Part shown: positions 1 through 13,221 of the stretch, in pieces | Position numbering within the stretch: position 1 is the stretch's first letter | Layout of the letters: every line of letters starts with the position of its first letter | Assembly: GCA_003640385.1 (NCBI GenBank) | Contig: RCAB01000015.1 | Coordinates: forward strand, 1-64,000 | DNA from: Setaria digitata | Taxonomy: Eukaryota > Nematoda > Chromadorea > Rhabditida > Setariidae | Direction of reading: 5' to 3' | DNA: 64,000 nt | The notes under the pieces: model-generated | The model's input: the letters and a program-made list of their open reading frames with translations, nothing else | Told to the model about the DNA's origin: nothing | The model's database searches: none | Program-made: the position numbers and the translations under genes

Positions 1-1171
1 ATTGTCTTCGCCCAGTTTTCCACATCACCAATTTCCTGCAGTGTGACAGGTGAGGATAGGTCTGATTTTTTTTTTTTTTGGCATATTCTCCATGTTCCCT
101 TTTTCAGATTCCAGTTTTTGAATTATTCATTATTCATGATATTTATGAAACTTTTAGTTTACATTTCAATGAAATATAAGGTTTCTAGCTGAAGGTTTCT
201 AGCTTGCTTCTTGCCAATGCTCTTGAAATTTTGGTATACTACGTCCTAGAGAATTTATTTAGAAATCGTTCTATGAGGAATTTCAGTATTTTAATGATTC
301 TCTATGTACTATATTTTTATCCATTTTATACTCTCGTTATTTTGGGGGTTTGTTGACTTAAGGTTATCGTCTGCTTTCTTCTATTTACTGGTCATGATTC
401 TAATTTTGAACAAAAATGTTAGGACGATTAATCGATAATTTATACAATATTATAGTAAAAAAATACTTAATTCAATAGATATTAAAGCATAAAACAGTTC
501 GTAGCATTCAAAAGTTTATCGAAATTAAAGCATTTTATGTTTTAAACCTGTAGAAATTATGAATTTTAGAATTTCCTTAATTTTTAAGCTTCGTAGTCAG
601 AACATGTAAGTTCATGTTACTTGTTGACCTGGAATGACGGTATCATGCTTTGGAATTTGCGAAATGGAATAATATATTTCGAGATGGTTGAGAAAACATG
701 TTGAAAGTGATGGCGTGAGATTTTCTGCCTCATTGTTTTCTATTTAATTATAAAAATGTGGGGTTTTATTATTTTCAAGGTTCCCGCCGTTGTATCGCGC
801 TTTCCTTTTGAAGAACTTAGAATCTCAGTGAAAATTAATTGAAAGACAGTAACAATTAACTAAATCTACAATTCCAATTGAATTTATAAGATGAAGATCA
901 AGAGAAACAATAATGATAAATCCAGTCTTTAGCAAAAATCACTCCGGATAGAACTCTCATTACTCAAGGAAATTCGCTTACATCGTTTTTGATTCTGTTG
1001 AGTAATTTAAATATTATACTGAGCTTCATCTCACCGCTACATATTTTATATACTACATTACATGGCCGCATAACATTAAATTGATGTCATATTTTAAAAG
1101 ATCGCCCTTATCACTCTGTTCACTTTAACAAAACGGATGATATCACACACGTCAGTAGGTACACCTATAAG
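1..1171. other. 3' flank of the homeobox gene, no clear gene
   Basis: No convincing gene. The first 49 bases are open in two plus-strand frames and are followed by a good donor (CAG|GTGAGG at about 49-55), so they could be the tail of a plus-strand exon from outside the window; this is a guess. The rest is AT-rich with short ORFs only. Confidence 0.35.
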
Positions 1172-4100
1172 TCATAAGAACAGTTTGGAATCAGATGATG
1201 ACTGCAGAGATGTGGATTCGAGCGGTTCCTGGTTACGCGCTCGAACAGATTCCGCGCTAGTAGAAGCTGGATTGGCGCATGTGGTCGGCCGAGGTATTAT
1301 TCCAACATTTGCTACTGACCCGAGCATCGTTCCACCGGTAGCGAGAATCGGACGTGCGATACTGTAGAATTTTTCAAATTTAAGGTCTAACATTTCAAAA
1401 ATCACTGGTGACATCAAAAAGTGAATGATTTTACCGCTGACCGTACTTATTATTATTTCTAATGTTACTGTTCTATAGTTATCGATTAGCATTCTTGCAG
1501 GAATATCACAAAAGTCGCTTAAACTTCTTAAATGAGTGATTATGAATGGTTACTACAAATGCTTGGTTGCAAGGAAAAGTTTACCGCATGTATTCTCAAG
1601 TTCACTCACTATCGTGATTTGTTATCATTTCCTTACTTTTAAAAACTACTCCCGACTTGCTAGCAGTCGAGAGGTGTAACAAAACTCAATTTCAATGCCT
1701 CCAAAAACTGTAAACCTTGGATCGCACAATTTTGGCAACAGAGATGACCTCCAAGCTTCGTAGCAAAATGGATTAAGAAAATAAGCAGTAACATGATGAT
1801 CAAAGAATGGCCAGTGCAAGGATGCCATTTTCTGTCTTTTATCTTTCATTCGACGATTTTGAAACCACACCTGAAAATTAAAAATTCATTAAATGTATTT
1901 TTTTTTAAAATGAAGCCAGAATTTAGCAAATCTTCACATGCTTTTTAGCTTCCAATAAGAAATAGCTGTTTAAATGAAGATTTTGAAACTTTACTGTTTA
2001 ACTCTTACATTCGGGACCTCAGGATTAGTAAAGTGCTTTTTAAACAGATAGCCAGAGGAAACAAAGGGAAAACGAAGCGGATCCGAGAAGGAAACCCACC
2101 GTAGACTGGTGCGTAATCAAAGTTTTGGTGCTTAACTGCTTGAATCCCTAATTCAGTACTGTTGTCGATTATTTTCTCTAGAATTCCAATACTCCAATTT
2201 CTTAGAATCTAAACCTTGATAAAATAATATCAGTGTTTTGGTGAAACCTTTGCTGTTAGCACAACACCTTTTATTAGACAGTTTTGAAACTCATTACTTG
2301 TCATCAATGATTCAGAGAATGAGCAAAGTAATTGTGCAAAGTATTCTAATATTCGAACAAAAAAAAAGCGGTAAAAGATCACTTCATTTACACTTTTCAT
2401 AAAATATAAGAAAGTGCTCAGAGATTCCACTGTTTTGTTGTAAGTTTTAAATTTTCGGTACTCAGAAAGTTTAAGACATGAATCCACTGAGATAAGTCGT
2501 CTTTATTCTCTTCGTTTAGTCTTGCTTTTGCTGCTCAAAATTGTCGCCTTTGTTGACATTACAGCTGATTTACGAGTAAGCCACTCATTTTATTTCCTTT
2601 TTGTTGAAATAATTGCTTCCTTATCTTCAATGAATGTCATTCATTGTTTTGATGTGATTTTTTTTGAAGTACAGTATGCCATGAAGGAGAACAAATAATT
2701 TTAATATGTGGTAATCATTTGAAGAGGAAAAATTAGCGAATGGTTAAAACTGCTTATAAAGTCGGATGGATGGGCAGCACTTGACAAATTGTCAATTTTA
2801 AGCTTCATATGCAGGAACTACTAGCTCACATAGTCGGCTTCGAAAGGTTCATAAATTTGATTCTCTCTATCTTGCTTCTCTTTTTTCCTACTTTTATTTG
2901 GACTGGTCACGTGTCAGAATCAACGCCAACAAGAATGATGGTTTAAAATGACAAGACAAAGCACCAGTCTCCAAAAGCAATTAAAATGCGAAAAAGTGCA
3001 AGAGACTGACTATAAAGTATTGAAATCTCTCCGAAGCAAAATAAATTGGTTCCGAGCTTTAAGCTGTTTAACCGAAAAGCTTAGAATAAGAGGCATATGA
3101 TTTCAATATCATTTAGGCCAATATATTTTGCTTTCGCAAAGCACTCGCTTGCAAATCGATGTCTCTTGGGGAATAGTCTCAGTCTAAATCTACAGTAACT
3201 GTCTCTGGAAGAAGTTGCTTAGATTAGTTGCTAGTTTCTCTGAAATGACTTTCTTTTTTGAAAAATCTCATTAATCATCTATGATCTTAAATTATGAATT
3301 TCGGTAACTGAAAAATTTTGTTACGTTTCTTTTCATTCCTTAACGCTTTAATATTAATTCTAGTTGTGTAACAAAACTTATACTTCCAGAATTATAGTTA
3401 ATTAAATTAGAGCAATAATAATTGTTCAGAAAATTAAGAGGTCATAAAGTTATCTCAATAACTTCCAGTGAACCTCAAACATTCGTTACGAGGTGTTACT
3501 TCTCTGCAGAAAGCAGCAGAGTTATGGAGAAGGCGAGTTAGAAATTATGATCATCTAGAATAGATTGCAGGCCTATTTCACTCACCTTGATGGTGCCTTC
3601 TGGTAAATTAAGCTGAGCGGCCAATTCACATCTCTTTGGTCTTGACACATAATTCTCACGTGCAAATTCCTTTTCTAGTCGATTGATCTGTTCACGGCTG
3701 AATGCCGTCCGATAGCGTCTCATTGTACTGTCATCGCGAGATTCTGCTGGAAATTTGCATATGCTATTTCCTTTTTAAATACTAGAAAATGTTGAAATGA
3801 AATAAAATTTCGATTTGGAATAGAAATTAAAGTTGAAATCCCAATCGATTGCAATCACCAGAATCTTAACTCGTCGATATAATCTGAATTTTAATGTATA
3901 TAATTTGACTGGGTGGAATTAAACTTAGGCAGTTTAAATATGTTTCAATATAATAAAAATGAACATATCACTTGCGGAAATTTTCCATCCGTACAGAACC
4001 GTACATGCCTCATTGAGTAAGTGTACAAAAGGACCGCAAAGATTTGTTTGTTGTGATCACATTCCATTTTAATTCATGTGAGTGGAATACCCCCTTAAAA

Positions 4101-7100
4101 GATTATTGTCTTCTTATTGCTAATTTTAATAAAGGTCGTTCTTAATTGTTAAACAATTAATGCAACAAATATCGAAGTTGGGGTAATAGTACTACTGTCG
4201 CACGCGTGAGCCACCGGAAAGGCATGAAAACAGTTAATGATTTGTGGAAGGCAAAAGGAAACGAAAGGAGAGATGACAGTACAAGCAGTTGTACGTTTGA
4301 TAACTCCGTCATCGTCCCTTGCGGCACCTCTTCAACCAACTTTTTACGAGCATTATTATTGTCATTTGAAGAGAAATGTCTTCTCTTCCCGTTTCAGACT
4401 ATTTAGAGAATCCACAGAATCATACTGTAACAACCTTATTCAATTAAATTTCACCTCGTCAATTCAATTCAGTTCCATTCCCGGACATTAGAACAAGAAA
4501 AATCGTTGAGTGCACTTAAATATAACTGTATTATTTCTAAACTATTTGTCACAGGTTGCATAGCAATTCTTTATGATAATGCAAATTTATATTTATGTAT
4601 GCGCCATTTTGTGTAATTTGTTAGAAGTTCGAAAATTCTTTTTACGTGGTAACATTATTATTCATTACATAACAGTTTGACTATATTTTATTACATTTCA
4701 TCTAATTATCTCTTTTAATTCATAGTTAATATTTCCTCTTCAATTTAGAATGAATTTAAAAAAAAGAAATCAAATCTTATGTATAATTCACATACAACTA
4801 TGATGTTTTAAAAAGTTATACTTCCTTTTGGAAATAATTATTACTTAAATCTAATTAATTGAAAACTAATGAAGTTGAATGAAAAAGAACAAAAAGCGAA
4901 ATAATGGAACCATTTTCAATACTTGAAATAATAATAAAAACGTGCGTTTTGATAAATACCCAATGGATGGAGAAGAAGCTTTAAGCTGAACGGTAAGCGC
5001 ATTAATGGGAAAGGTATATAGAATGAAATTAAATATAATCTTTCCTTAATGCTTCAGATATGTCTGAAAAATAGTAAAGTAGTTCATATGATCATGACAT
5101 TTAAAATTGGCTACAAAGAAAATAAATACAACTTTTATGAGTTTGATTTTAAATTTAACTTGTAGGAAATCTGAAAGGAGATGAGAAGAAAGGTTATCAA
5201 TTACACGGACAATGGTTGCCAAGGAGGGCTTTGACAACGTTTTGATTTATAAGTGATCATTAATGGAACAGGGGATACAGGGAGGTAAAAGCAATAATAT
5301 AATGTCACATCATGGCACCCTAACACTTGGAACACTTCATCCTATGCAAAACAACGTAAAAAAGGCAACAGTGATAATCATTTCTAAATTCAGGCTCTTC
5401 AATTTAATTAAAATGACTTGTAATTTGAACTTAACTTGATTAATTTCTGACTCTTTTTCCTACGTGAACCGATCACCTTTATATTAATAATTTCTAACAG
5501 CAAAATTTTATCCATCAAATTCTTTAAAAAAGGGTCAGTATATTCCTGAAATTTTGATATTTTAAACTCGAAAGTACTCCAGTACTCAAAGTATATTTTG
5601 AATTTTGCTATAATTTCAGGGATTCCTTTTTTTTTTTTTTTTTTTTGGCAGATGCTTTCAGATAATTCATGCATTAAACTTCAGTTCTTAATTGTTTTCC
5701 GAATAAACCTCTTGCAATTTTCCCCTCTTATCAAACAAACTGATGACTAATCAATCTACCAATCGAGCTTTCACTATAACTATTCTGCACGATTAGATTC
5801 TCGAAAGTAGTTAGCCTTCGTTCTGATTCCACAATGTTAGAAATCGGTGGTCATTCGTGTCCTTCCTACCCAAGTAAAAATATCGTCATTTTCGCATGAT
5901 ATAATTTACATAACGCATAATAGAAATGAATATAAGTCAGCATATGATAAGATCTGGAAATGATGATAAATTTATAGAATCAAGCAACAAAGGAAACTGA
6001 TTGAATTTGAAATTCAAATATTCAAAACTGCACTGTATGGAGGAGGTCAGCTGATGCTTGTTGTCATCCTATTTCCTCTTCTTATTCGATTGATCAACTG
6101 CTGCTTGGCTTTCAACCCTCTTTAGGATTTGTACTAATTAGTTCGGACCTCTTAATACTCATTTATTATTCCAACTGGTTGAATTAATTTCTTTGTTTCC
6201 ACTATTAAAATACAGCTATTTTCACAACTATACACGCGCCTTTTGTAAACAGACACATTTAGATACCTTTTTGTGTTTCAACCTCTTTAACAGACGTTGT
6301 GTTACTTCTTAAATTTGATAAAATAACCTCAGCAATTCTTTACTAGAATTTGAAATTTGACTTTCTCTCATACTAATTCTTAAATATTTGAAAAATCTTC
6401 AACAAAATCTAGAAAAATAATGAGGTTCTGTTAAAAGTCCCGAAAATCTAAGCAGTAATATCGGGTGCCTTTTATTATAATCACCTTGTTAATAATAAAC
6501 TGCGGCACTTTAAAGAATATCCCTAAAATGAAATATTTGCAGAAGTCTCCATAAAATGAATTTATACTTAGCCCTCATCTTTAAACCCATTTCTATTAAT
6601 TTGTAACTATATTTAGAATTATGATCAAAATTAAATTAATCGAATTCTGAAGGGCAATTGCCATTGCCGTTCTTTCATTCCACGAGATTTCGGAGACATA
6701 TGGGAAATTAATTGGAAAATTAATTTCAAACGTTACCTATATTTTGAAGATTTCAGTGATAGGAAGTCATTTTGTAAATACTAAAATCCAGTGGTGACTC
6801 GTTGTGTTTAGTTGAAAGATTTTTGGTATAAGAAACAACCTTTCCCAATTTATTTTACAACAATAGAAATTTCATATTCTGCAGTCTTTTCCTAGCAAAA
6901 TTTCAAAGGAATGAAAAAAGATAATTCCCAAATAAATGAATTTGAAATATTTTTATTAGTTGACCAAGAAGCCAGTGATGGTCATGCAATTTGATCGTTA
7001 ACTAAAAATGACGTAATTAGCTTATGACCCATATACAAAACCCTAAACAATTCCTTTGAGAGAGGTAGTAAAACAGATAATTTGTAGTGTATGTAATATA

Positions 7101-8013
7101 TTATAGAAAAAAAAGCAGTAAAGCTCAAATCAAATTCTATAAAGAAATGTCTTAAATGAAAACTGTTTGCTACATTTCGTTGTGTAATTTAAACTGAAGT
7201 AATAAGAGTAATTTTTAAATACTGATTCTGAATAAGCGTATAAGTAAATTATTTCACTTCCTAACTAAATAATTGAAAAGGTAGAAAATAAGCTAAAAAG
7301 AACATTGACTAAAAAGTGATTGTATGAAATTTGCAGTTTTACAAACTACTAGTCATTATTAGTCAATTTCAGTTCATATTTCACGTATAAAGTGAACTGT
7401 ACAAAAAGGACTAAGGTGTTGAACAGATCAAAAGATTTAGGATTTCAGTTGTATTCAATCATAAAAACAGTTCGTGAAGCTTTCAGTATTACATGTTATT
7501 GTCAATAGAATAGAATGAAAACTATCATTAGAAGAAAAGGTATTCGAATATTTGATTTAGAAGGCAAAAAGAATTTCACTGGAATACTTATCATTCCCTT
7601 CTCTGTGCACTGACAATTAATCAAAGAGTTCAATTTGTGAGAAGTTTGAAGAGAAAATAACCTGATGCTGATGGCGATGGTGGTGCACATTGGGATTTGC
7701 TGTCGGACACGCAGGGGAAAGCGTGGAAAGCGGTCTCTAGACACTTCGATTCCGAATTCGCTGTCTCGGTTGTGGACAAAGTTGCTGCTTCTGGATGTAA
7801 CCGAGGTGCTGCCGAGTCACACAGGAACTCTGATTTGATCAGATTCGGACCTGATAATGCGCCCATTCTCGGGAGCTGCTTGATGTCGACAGCTTCGGCA
7901 TTCTCTCCGGCATTCTCTATCTTTGGAGTCTTTCCGGATATTCCGGAGAAGGCACTGCTTTCCCTGCGAGTGCCAATCAGAGACTCGATATCAAATGACT
8001 GCATAAAAGGCAT
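1172..8013 (-). CDS. vab-7: Even-skipped-class homeodomain transcription factor (vab-7/Evx type)
   Basis: Four exons, all in phase: 8013-7662, 3746-3586, 1870-1716, 1361-1172 (285 aa). The homeodomain (about residues 126-185) carries the Eve-class hallmarks [26 protein letters not shown] and [13 protein letters not shown]. An intron splits it exactly between homeodomain positions 46 and 47 (TIK|VWF). Family role: sequence-specific DNA binding in the nucleus, with eve/vab-7 patterning posterior tissues and motor neurons. The N-terminus has SFDIESLIG, like an eh1/Groucho-binding motif (inference). The open frame continues upstream to a TTG at 8172, but 8013 is the first ATG. The last exon could be missed because exon 3 reads on to a stop at 1646; splicing at CCAAG|GTTTAC gives a matching phase into the GC-richer exon at 1361-1172. 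Intron 1 is 3.9 kb and intron 2 is 1.7 kb, much longer than in neighbouring genes, as expected of a developmental regulator. It is the last gene in the minus-strand run. Confidence 0.93.
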
Positions 8014-10005
8014 GCAAAGTGATTGCCGGAATCTACCTTCACGTCCAGCAGCGAAACAACCCAACGTCGCTTCTTCCTTCCAAAAGTTTACGGTAATTTG
8101 TGAGTCGTTCGTATGGATCAACTTTTGCTTATGAATGAAAGGCCCCGCCTTCGGCGAATCCGCCGCAACCAATAGATTCAGAGGACAGGAACACAGAGGC
8201 AGTTGACCAGAACTCGTTCTCCTGCCATCCCGTCGCTCTTGCCGGGCCTTATCTTTACTATTTTAATGCTTCTTTTCCTGCTACGGAAGTTCCTTAAATT
8301 TAACAAACACCTCTCTCCTTTCTTTCTTTCTCTTTCCTCACAATGCTTCCTTCCTTGGCCTTGGCACAATTAAGGCCCGTTCGGCAGATCAATCATTCTT
8401 GTCAGTAATTAACAGTAGCAGTATCAATGGGACTTCATCTACATAATCTAACGGCAATTTAACTACTCTCACTTGTCTCCTCCTCTTTCTCCAACATCTT
8501 ATGACCATAATCATTTCATTATCAATTATTTGTCTCCCTGACCAGTGTGTAATAAAACCGGATTAGATGCAGTGCTGTGGGAATGAATCGAATTAATCAT
8601 TTGGACCAAAGAAGATTCAGCAGTCTAAATGCTTGAAACCTTCAAAACAGTTTCATGCTAGCAATGAACCATCATGTAACCAGACTACAGTACACGATAG
8701 CTGTTTATAAAAGGAAGATACAGTCAATGTTATTTCAAGCTTCACAACATTTCCAACATCTGACCACAGTAATATTCGCGCTTCACCTGCTATTTCTTCA
8801 CCTGAATATATGATAAAGCAGCACCAGTACCAAGAGATCAACAGTGTTGGATATGAAGTCGCTGTATGAACAAAAGAGTAAACTTCTGAAAATGATTTTC
8901 GCAGTGATGTTATCTCTCGGAAGACGAGAAAACGCTCACAAAAGAATTAGCTTGTTTTTCATTTCCAATTAATCTAATTTCAGCCTAATTTTCAATTTCT
9001 CAACTTCTTATTGTCAAGCTATTTTACAGCTCAAGTAATGTGATAACCAGTCAACAAGTAATGTATTCCCTTTTCTTCCAGATTTATGAAAAGCTGTTCT
9101 TTCATCTCAACTATTATCCATACGCAAGTAATCTTCCTAGCTATAGGTCTGAAAAAGTACAATTTCCATCACCTCCATACTAGTTAGTGCCTTAGGTCAG
9201 TGCCTTCATACCTGTCAAATATTCATCATCGGTACCTTAACAGAGTAAGATGTTAACAGAGTAAGATGTTGGACCGAAAGATGGGTCGTCTCCACCTGTC
9301 GATGTCTCCCACCTCTTTTACCCTCGTTACTGTCTGTCCGTAAATTATGTTTCTACACATGTCGCTAAATATATATAACTTTACAACATTAAATGGCCAT
9401 AAAATCATTGTACCGATTTGCTTTGGATGCCGGAGGCCTTTCGGAGTCCTAAAATTATTCCCTCCTTGCTCTACTAGTCATAAAACCATATTTTGTATTT
9501 CGGCACCCAGAAGACCCAACTGCCCACTTCCGCTGTTATCGGCGCCTAAAAGGAGAAAGGTGAGACAGAAAGGAAAATGAAATTTTTGTTTTGAGATGTA
9601 ATATATCCAATAACAAATATATCACACCTGACTATTGTGCGTCGGTTTACAATCAACAACAATTATTCACCTCCTTTTCCTTATAAAATTAAGCCAATAT
9701 TTATTCACACAATATAGAATACAAAAGCACAACATCGAAGTGAGAAGGGAAGGAATGGATATAAAAAAAAATTAAAAAATTAAAGAATTTTATTGGCTCA
9801 CTTTCTTGTATTCGTATAGCTAATATATTAAAAAGAAAAAAGAAAAAACAAAAGAAAAAAAAAGGAAAATAAAAGAGTGACAAAAAGTGTCGGTTCACAA
9901 AGAAAACCAATTATTCTATGAAACTCACAAATACTGGGATGGCAAACATTCCAGAAAGTTCGACTTGTGAAGGGTATTTTAGAATTCTTTCCTCGTACAA
10001 TCGAT
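8014..10005. other. Intergenic, upstream of vab-7 and downstream of PDCD2
   Basis: No gene seen. This is the likely promoter region of the homeobox gene. Open frames continue for about 150 bases upstream of its ATG and may be 5'UTR. It contains C/T-rich runs near 8300-8350, a 16-bp tandem duplication at 9237-9268, and an A-rich stretch at 9760-9870. Confidence 0.5.
9237..9268. repeat. 16-bp perfect tandem duplication
   Basis: The unit TTAACAGAGTAAGATG occurs twice head to tail (9237-9252 and 9253-9268) in the intergenic region between the homeobox gene and PDCD2. It is probably a simple replication-slippage duplication. Confidence 0.9.
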
Positions 10006-13000
10006 TTAATGAAAATCTTGCTTGTGAACATATTCCTCAGCATATCCATCGTTTGGGATATGACAATTTTGGGCACATGTGTATAGCATCAAAGTAGCCC
10101 AGTCAATACTTTTACCGAGGTCATCAACGCCAATAAGTGCCAAAAGATGAGGCATAAGTTGAAGCTCAAACTGACGCTCTGACCCACAGAGAGAACACGG
10201 TGGAATTGCGCCAGGTGGTGGTGCATGATCAGTCGCCAATAACGGTTCACCACCACGACTATAGCGCAACACTTGCTCCGGATTCATCGCTACAACCTAA
10301 AGATTTACTCGAAGATTTGAAGAGCTGAAGATAAGGAAATTTTCTCTTATAATTCGGAGATATTATTGCGTTTATATACGGATAGATAATATTTTTTCCA
10401 TAAGCTCGATGCTGTTTTTCACAAAAATCCAACATTCCTTAAATAATTCACCACATCCAAAACCTTTACCTTTTCACCCACTTCAAACTCCTAAAGAACT
10501 TGAAAACATTCATCATTACCATAAAAACCACTCTTTGGTCACAAACCTTATTAAAATATTTGAAAGCGCTATCTTTATCAGCGAAATCTTCTAAATCCTC
10601 TAAGTCACCATTGCCTGAATCGCACTGATTCTGAAATATATTTAAAATCAAATCTGAAAGCTCTGAAAACAAATCTGGTGTTATAACTAATTGAAGTTGA
10701 ATAATATTTAGGAATACATCGTGAAATGCACAGAAAAAAAATAAGTAAAAACAAAAAAAAAAAACATGAAATATAAAGGAACTTTAACCTGTAAAGACTA
10801 CGGAATAGGATTAACCAAAACTATAACCGATTTCAGAGTTTCGTATACTTTCTCCCACAATATGACTTAGATCAGTGCCCATTTAAGAAAATAAAACTTC
10901 CAGCCTCGTTCCACTACGAAACTTTGAAATATAGCAGTAAATCCTAGTCATTGTTTCTAAGGAATACTTCGATAACCTTATGCTTTTTTATATATTGCCT
11001 GTATTCCTCCATACGCTTCTCGACACTACCATCATCACTGTCATTGTTTTCATCATTACCATCATCATCATCGTCATCACTGTCAACACGACTACTACGT
11101 GGCAACTGCTCTATAGCCATTTCAATTGCATATTCCGGAAAAACAAATGCATTTGTTGCAAAACTTCGTTTGCGTTTTACCCAGCTACAGTCGTCGATGC
11201 TAGAAAAATTTTCAAAGTTTAAAGAGAAAAGAATACTCATCCATCAATCATACTCGCACCATCCTGTATTTATTGCCATTTGCACTTCTACATTAAAACT
11301 TACTTTTCCATGTTAATTGCAGAAAGGTGTTGGTTAGTTGAACTTTGTTTACAGCATTCTCTTTTATGCGATGAGCTCCAGTCGATAGTTTGATGTTCGC
11401 GGCTACAGTACCTGAACGATAAGTTAAAGCTTCTGCATCGAATCAATTAAAAAATATTTTTTCCTTTCCTCAGGGCTTTTATTGCTTCTAAATATTTTTT
11501 TATGTGAAAAATAAAAGGTTCCATGGTTATCCTGAAAAAAAGAATTTAAAACACGGGATAGGGTATTTCTTTTCACAATAAAAATATATAAGAATAAATG
11601 GAAGGGATGAAAAGATGCTTCCTGAACAGAGAAGAAAAATCATCGTAAAAAAAAGCACCATGTAGATTCACAACGTCCACATTTCTTCGTAGCATTACAA
11701 CCACAAATTTGGCATAGGTGAGGATAAGTCTGCTTCCAGAATGGGTCCGGAATATCACCTTCCAAATCAGGATCTATGGGTTCTTCAGAAGCGTAAAAAT
11801 CATTAAATCTTGATAAGGTACACCGAAAAGCGCGAACATTACTGGCATCATTACTCTGAAATATTGTTGCACTTGAGTATATTTCGTTAGACAAGTTTTC
11901 CAAGATATTTGAGGAAATAAAAATTTTATAAAGAACACAAAAAAGCAACCAAATATAGAAACATGATACTGACAGCTTTGCAACTCACCCGAGAACATTG
12001 TGAATTTCGACAAATAAAGAAAAATAAGGTGCGATGAAACGAATAATTCTGATCATCTGGACTTGTAGCATAAACTTGAGTCAAAAATACCATTGGCTTT
12101 TCACACACCTTAATGGCATATTTCAGTTAGTTAAGTTTCATTCCTACTGTTTCCACATATTAACGGTCCATTCCCAATTTTCAGGAACTTAATACTTTTA
12201 GGGACAAAAGTAGTGTCTTTGAATTACTAATAATTGAACTATGACTTCTTAACGAGGGGTATGTTCAAACGTGTTAAAGTGCAGAAAAAAAATTTTAGAG
12301 CCGATAATTTCTTCTCATTTATTAACCAATGCTTCTAATATTTGTCAGAAAACGAAATGTAATAATACAAACTCGACAGAGAAGGAAGTTATTAGGCGGA
12401 AGATTGACAGGATTTAGCCAAGCGGGCTTCCCACCAATTTTACCCAGCGGCATATAATGTGATAACAAGCGATAGGAAAGATGAGGCTCAATTGCATTTC
12501 CAAAGCCCAAATATACCGGGCATCCTGCAATTGTAATTCAAATTTTAAAGTGATATTAACTTGTTTTGAAATATGACCTCCTATGATTTCATACCTTTCA
12601 GAATTTAATATGTTTCGCTTTCATCAAAAGGCACTCTTCTGCTTAAATATAATTATACAGTAAGGAAATAAACTGGCCACTTAGTCCATTTAGAAAAACA
12701 AGCATCAGCTTAGGCGCTTTGAACTAAGAATTCCGACCTCGGTAAATAATACAAGAAATCTTGCTTCTTTGCAGTGTAAAAAAAAAAAAAGAACTTTTGC
12801 AGTGTGCTGATTAGTGTAAGGTGATATCATGAGACCGATAGATTTTTCTAACGAAANAATACAAGAAAAATACAAGAAATCTAAATAATAATACAAGAAA
12901 TCTTGCTTCTTTGCAGTGTAAAAAAAAAAAAAAGAACTTTTGCAGTGTGCTGATTAGTGTAAGGTGATATCATGAGACNCGGTAAATAATACAAGAAATC

Positions 13001-13221
13001 TTGCTTCTTTGCAGTGTAAAAAAAAAAAAAGAACTTTTGCAGTGTGCTGATTAGTGTAAGGTGATATCATGAGACCGATAGATTTTTCTAACGAAAGAAA
13101 ATCAAGACTCCCATGAAAAAATGCTCGAGAGCTAACAGGGGTAAATAAACAATTCATACCATGAGTAAGGAACTAAACTGGAGTAAGGTAACTTACTTGA
13201 GAAAGTCGTATTTGCTGTCAT
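10006..13221 (-). CDS. pdcd-2: PDCD2 family protein (MYND zinc finger plus PDCD2 C-terminal domain)
   Basis: Eight exons in consistent phase: 13221-13197, 12524-12373, 12108-11989, 11855-11659, 11411-11304, 11199-10977, 10630-10547, 10296-10006 (399 aa). The N-terminal part has [17 protein letters not shown] and [11 protein letters not shown] as in PDCD2. A MYND zinc finger lies at about 147-184 (CQIC, CGRC, YCSREHQ, HKRECC), with a Trp codon split across exons 4 and 5. The C-terminal domain at about 275-399 has [29 protein letters not shown] and [14 protein letters not shown]. Family role: a cytosolic/nuclear chaperone-like factor acting with ribosomal protein uS5 in small-subunit biogenesis. 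An acidic run of six Asp sits in the linker near residue 220. The 25-base first exon (MTANTTFS) is supported by a perfect GTAAGT donor and by phase, but is the least certain part. Intron 1 holds the N-joined repeats at 12740-13096. It is close to the usual size of PDCD2-type proteins. Confidence 0.93.
12740..13096. repeat. Threefold repeat joined by single ambiguous bases (probable assembly artefact)
   Basis: A block of about 117 bases at 12740-12856 recurs apparently identically at 12980-13096, with a partial third copy at about 12885-12978. Single 'n' bases at 12857 and 12979 sit at the two junctions. Near-perfect identity, including a long poly-A tract, plus the n's suggests unresolved overlap of read or contig ends rather than biology. 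It lies in PDCD2 intron 1, so the coding sequence is unaffected. Confidence 0.85.

Noticed and set aside
7697..8134. 145-codon plus-strand ORF
   Set aside because: Shadow of exon 1 of the homeobox gene on the other strand; no domain.
10951..11316. Plus-strand ORFs opposite the PDCD2 acidic run
   Set aside because: Complement of the Asp-codon repeat; low-complexity Ser/Ile runs only.
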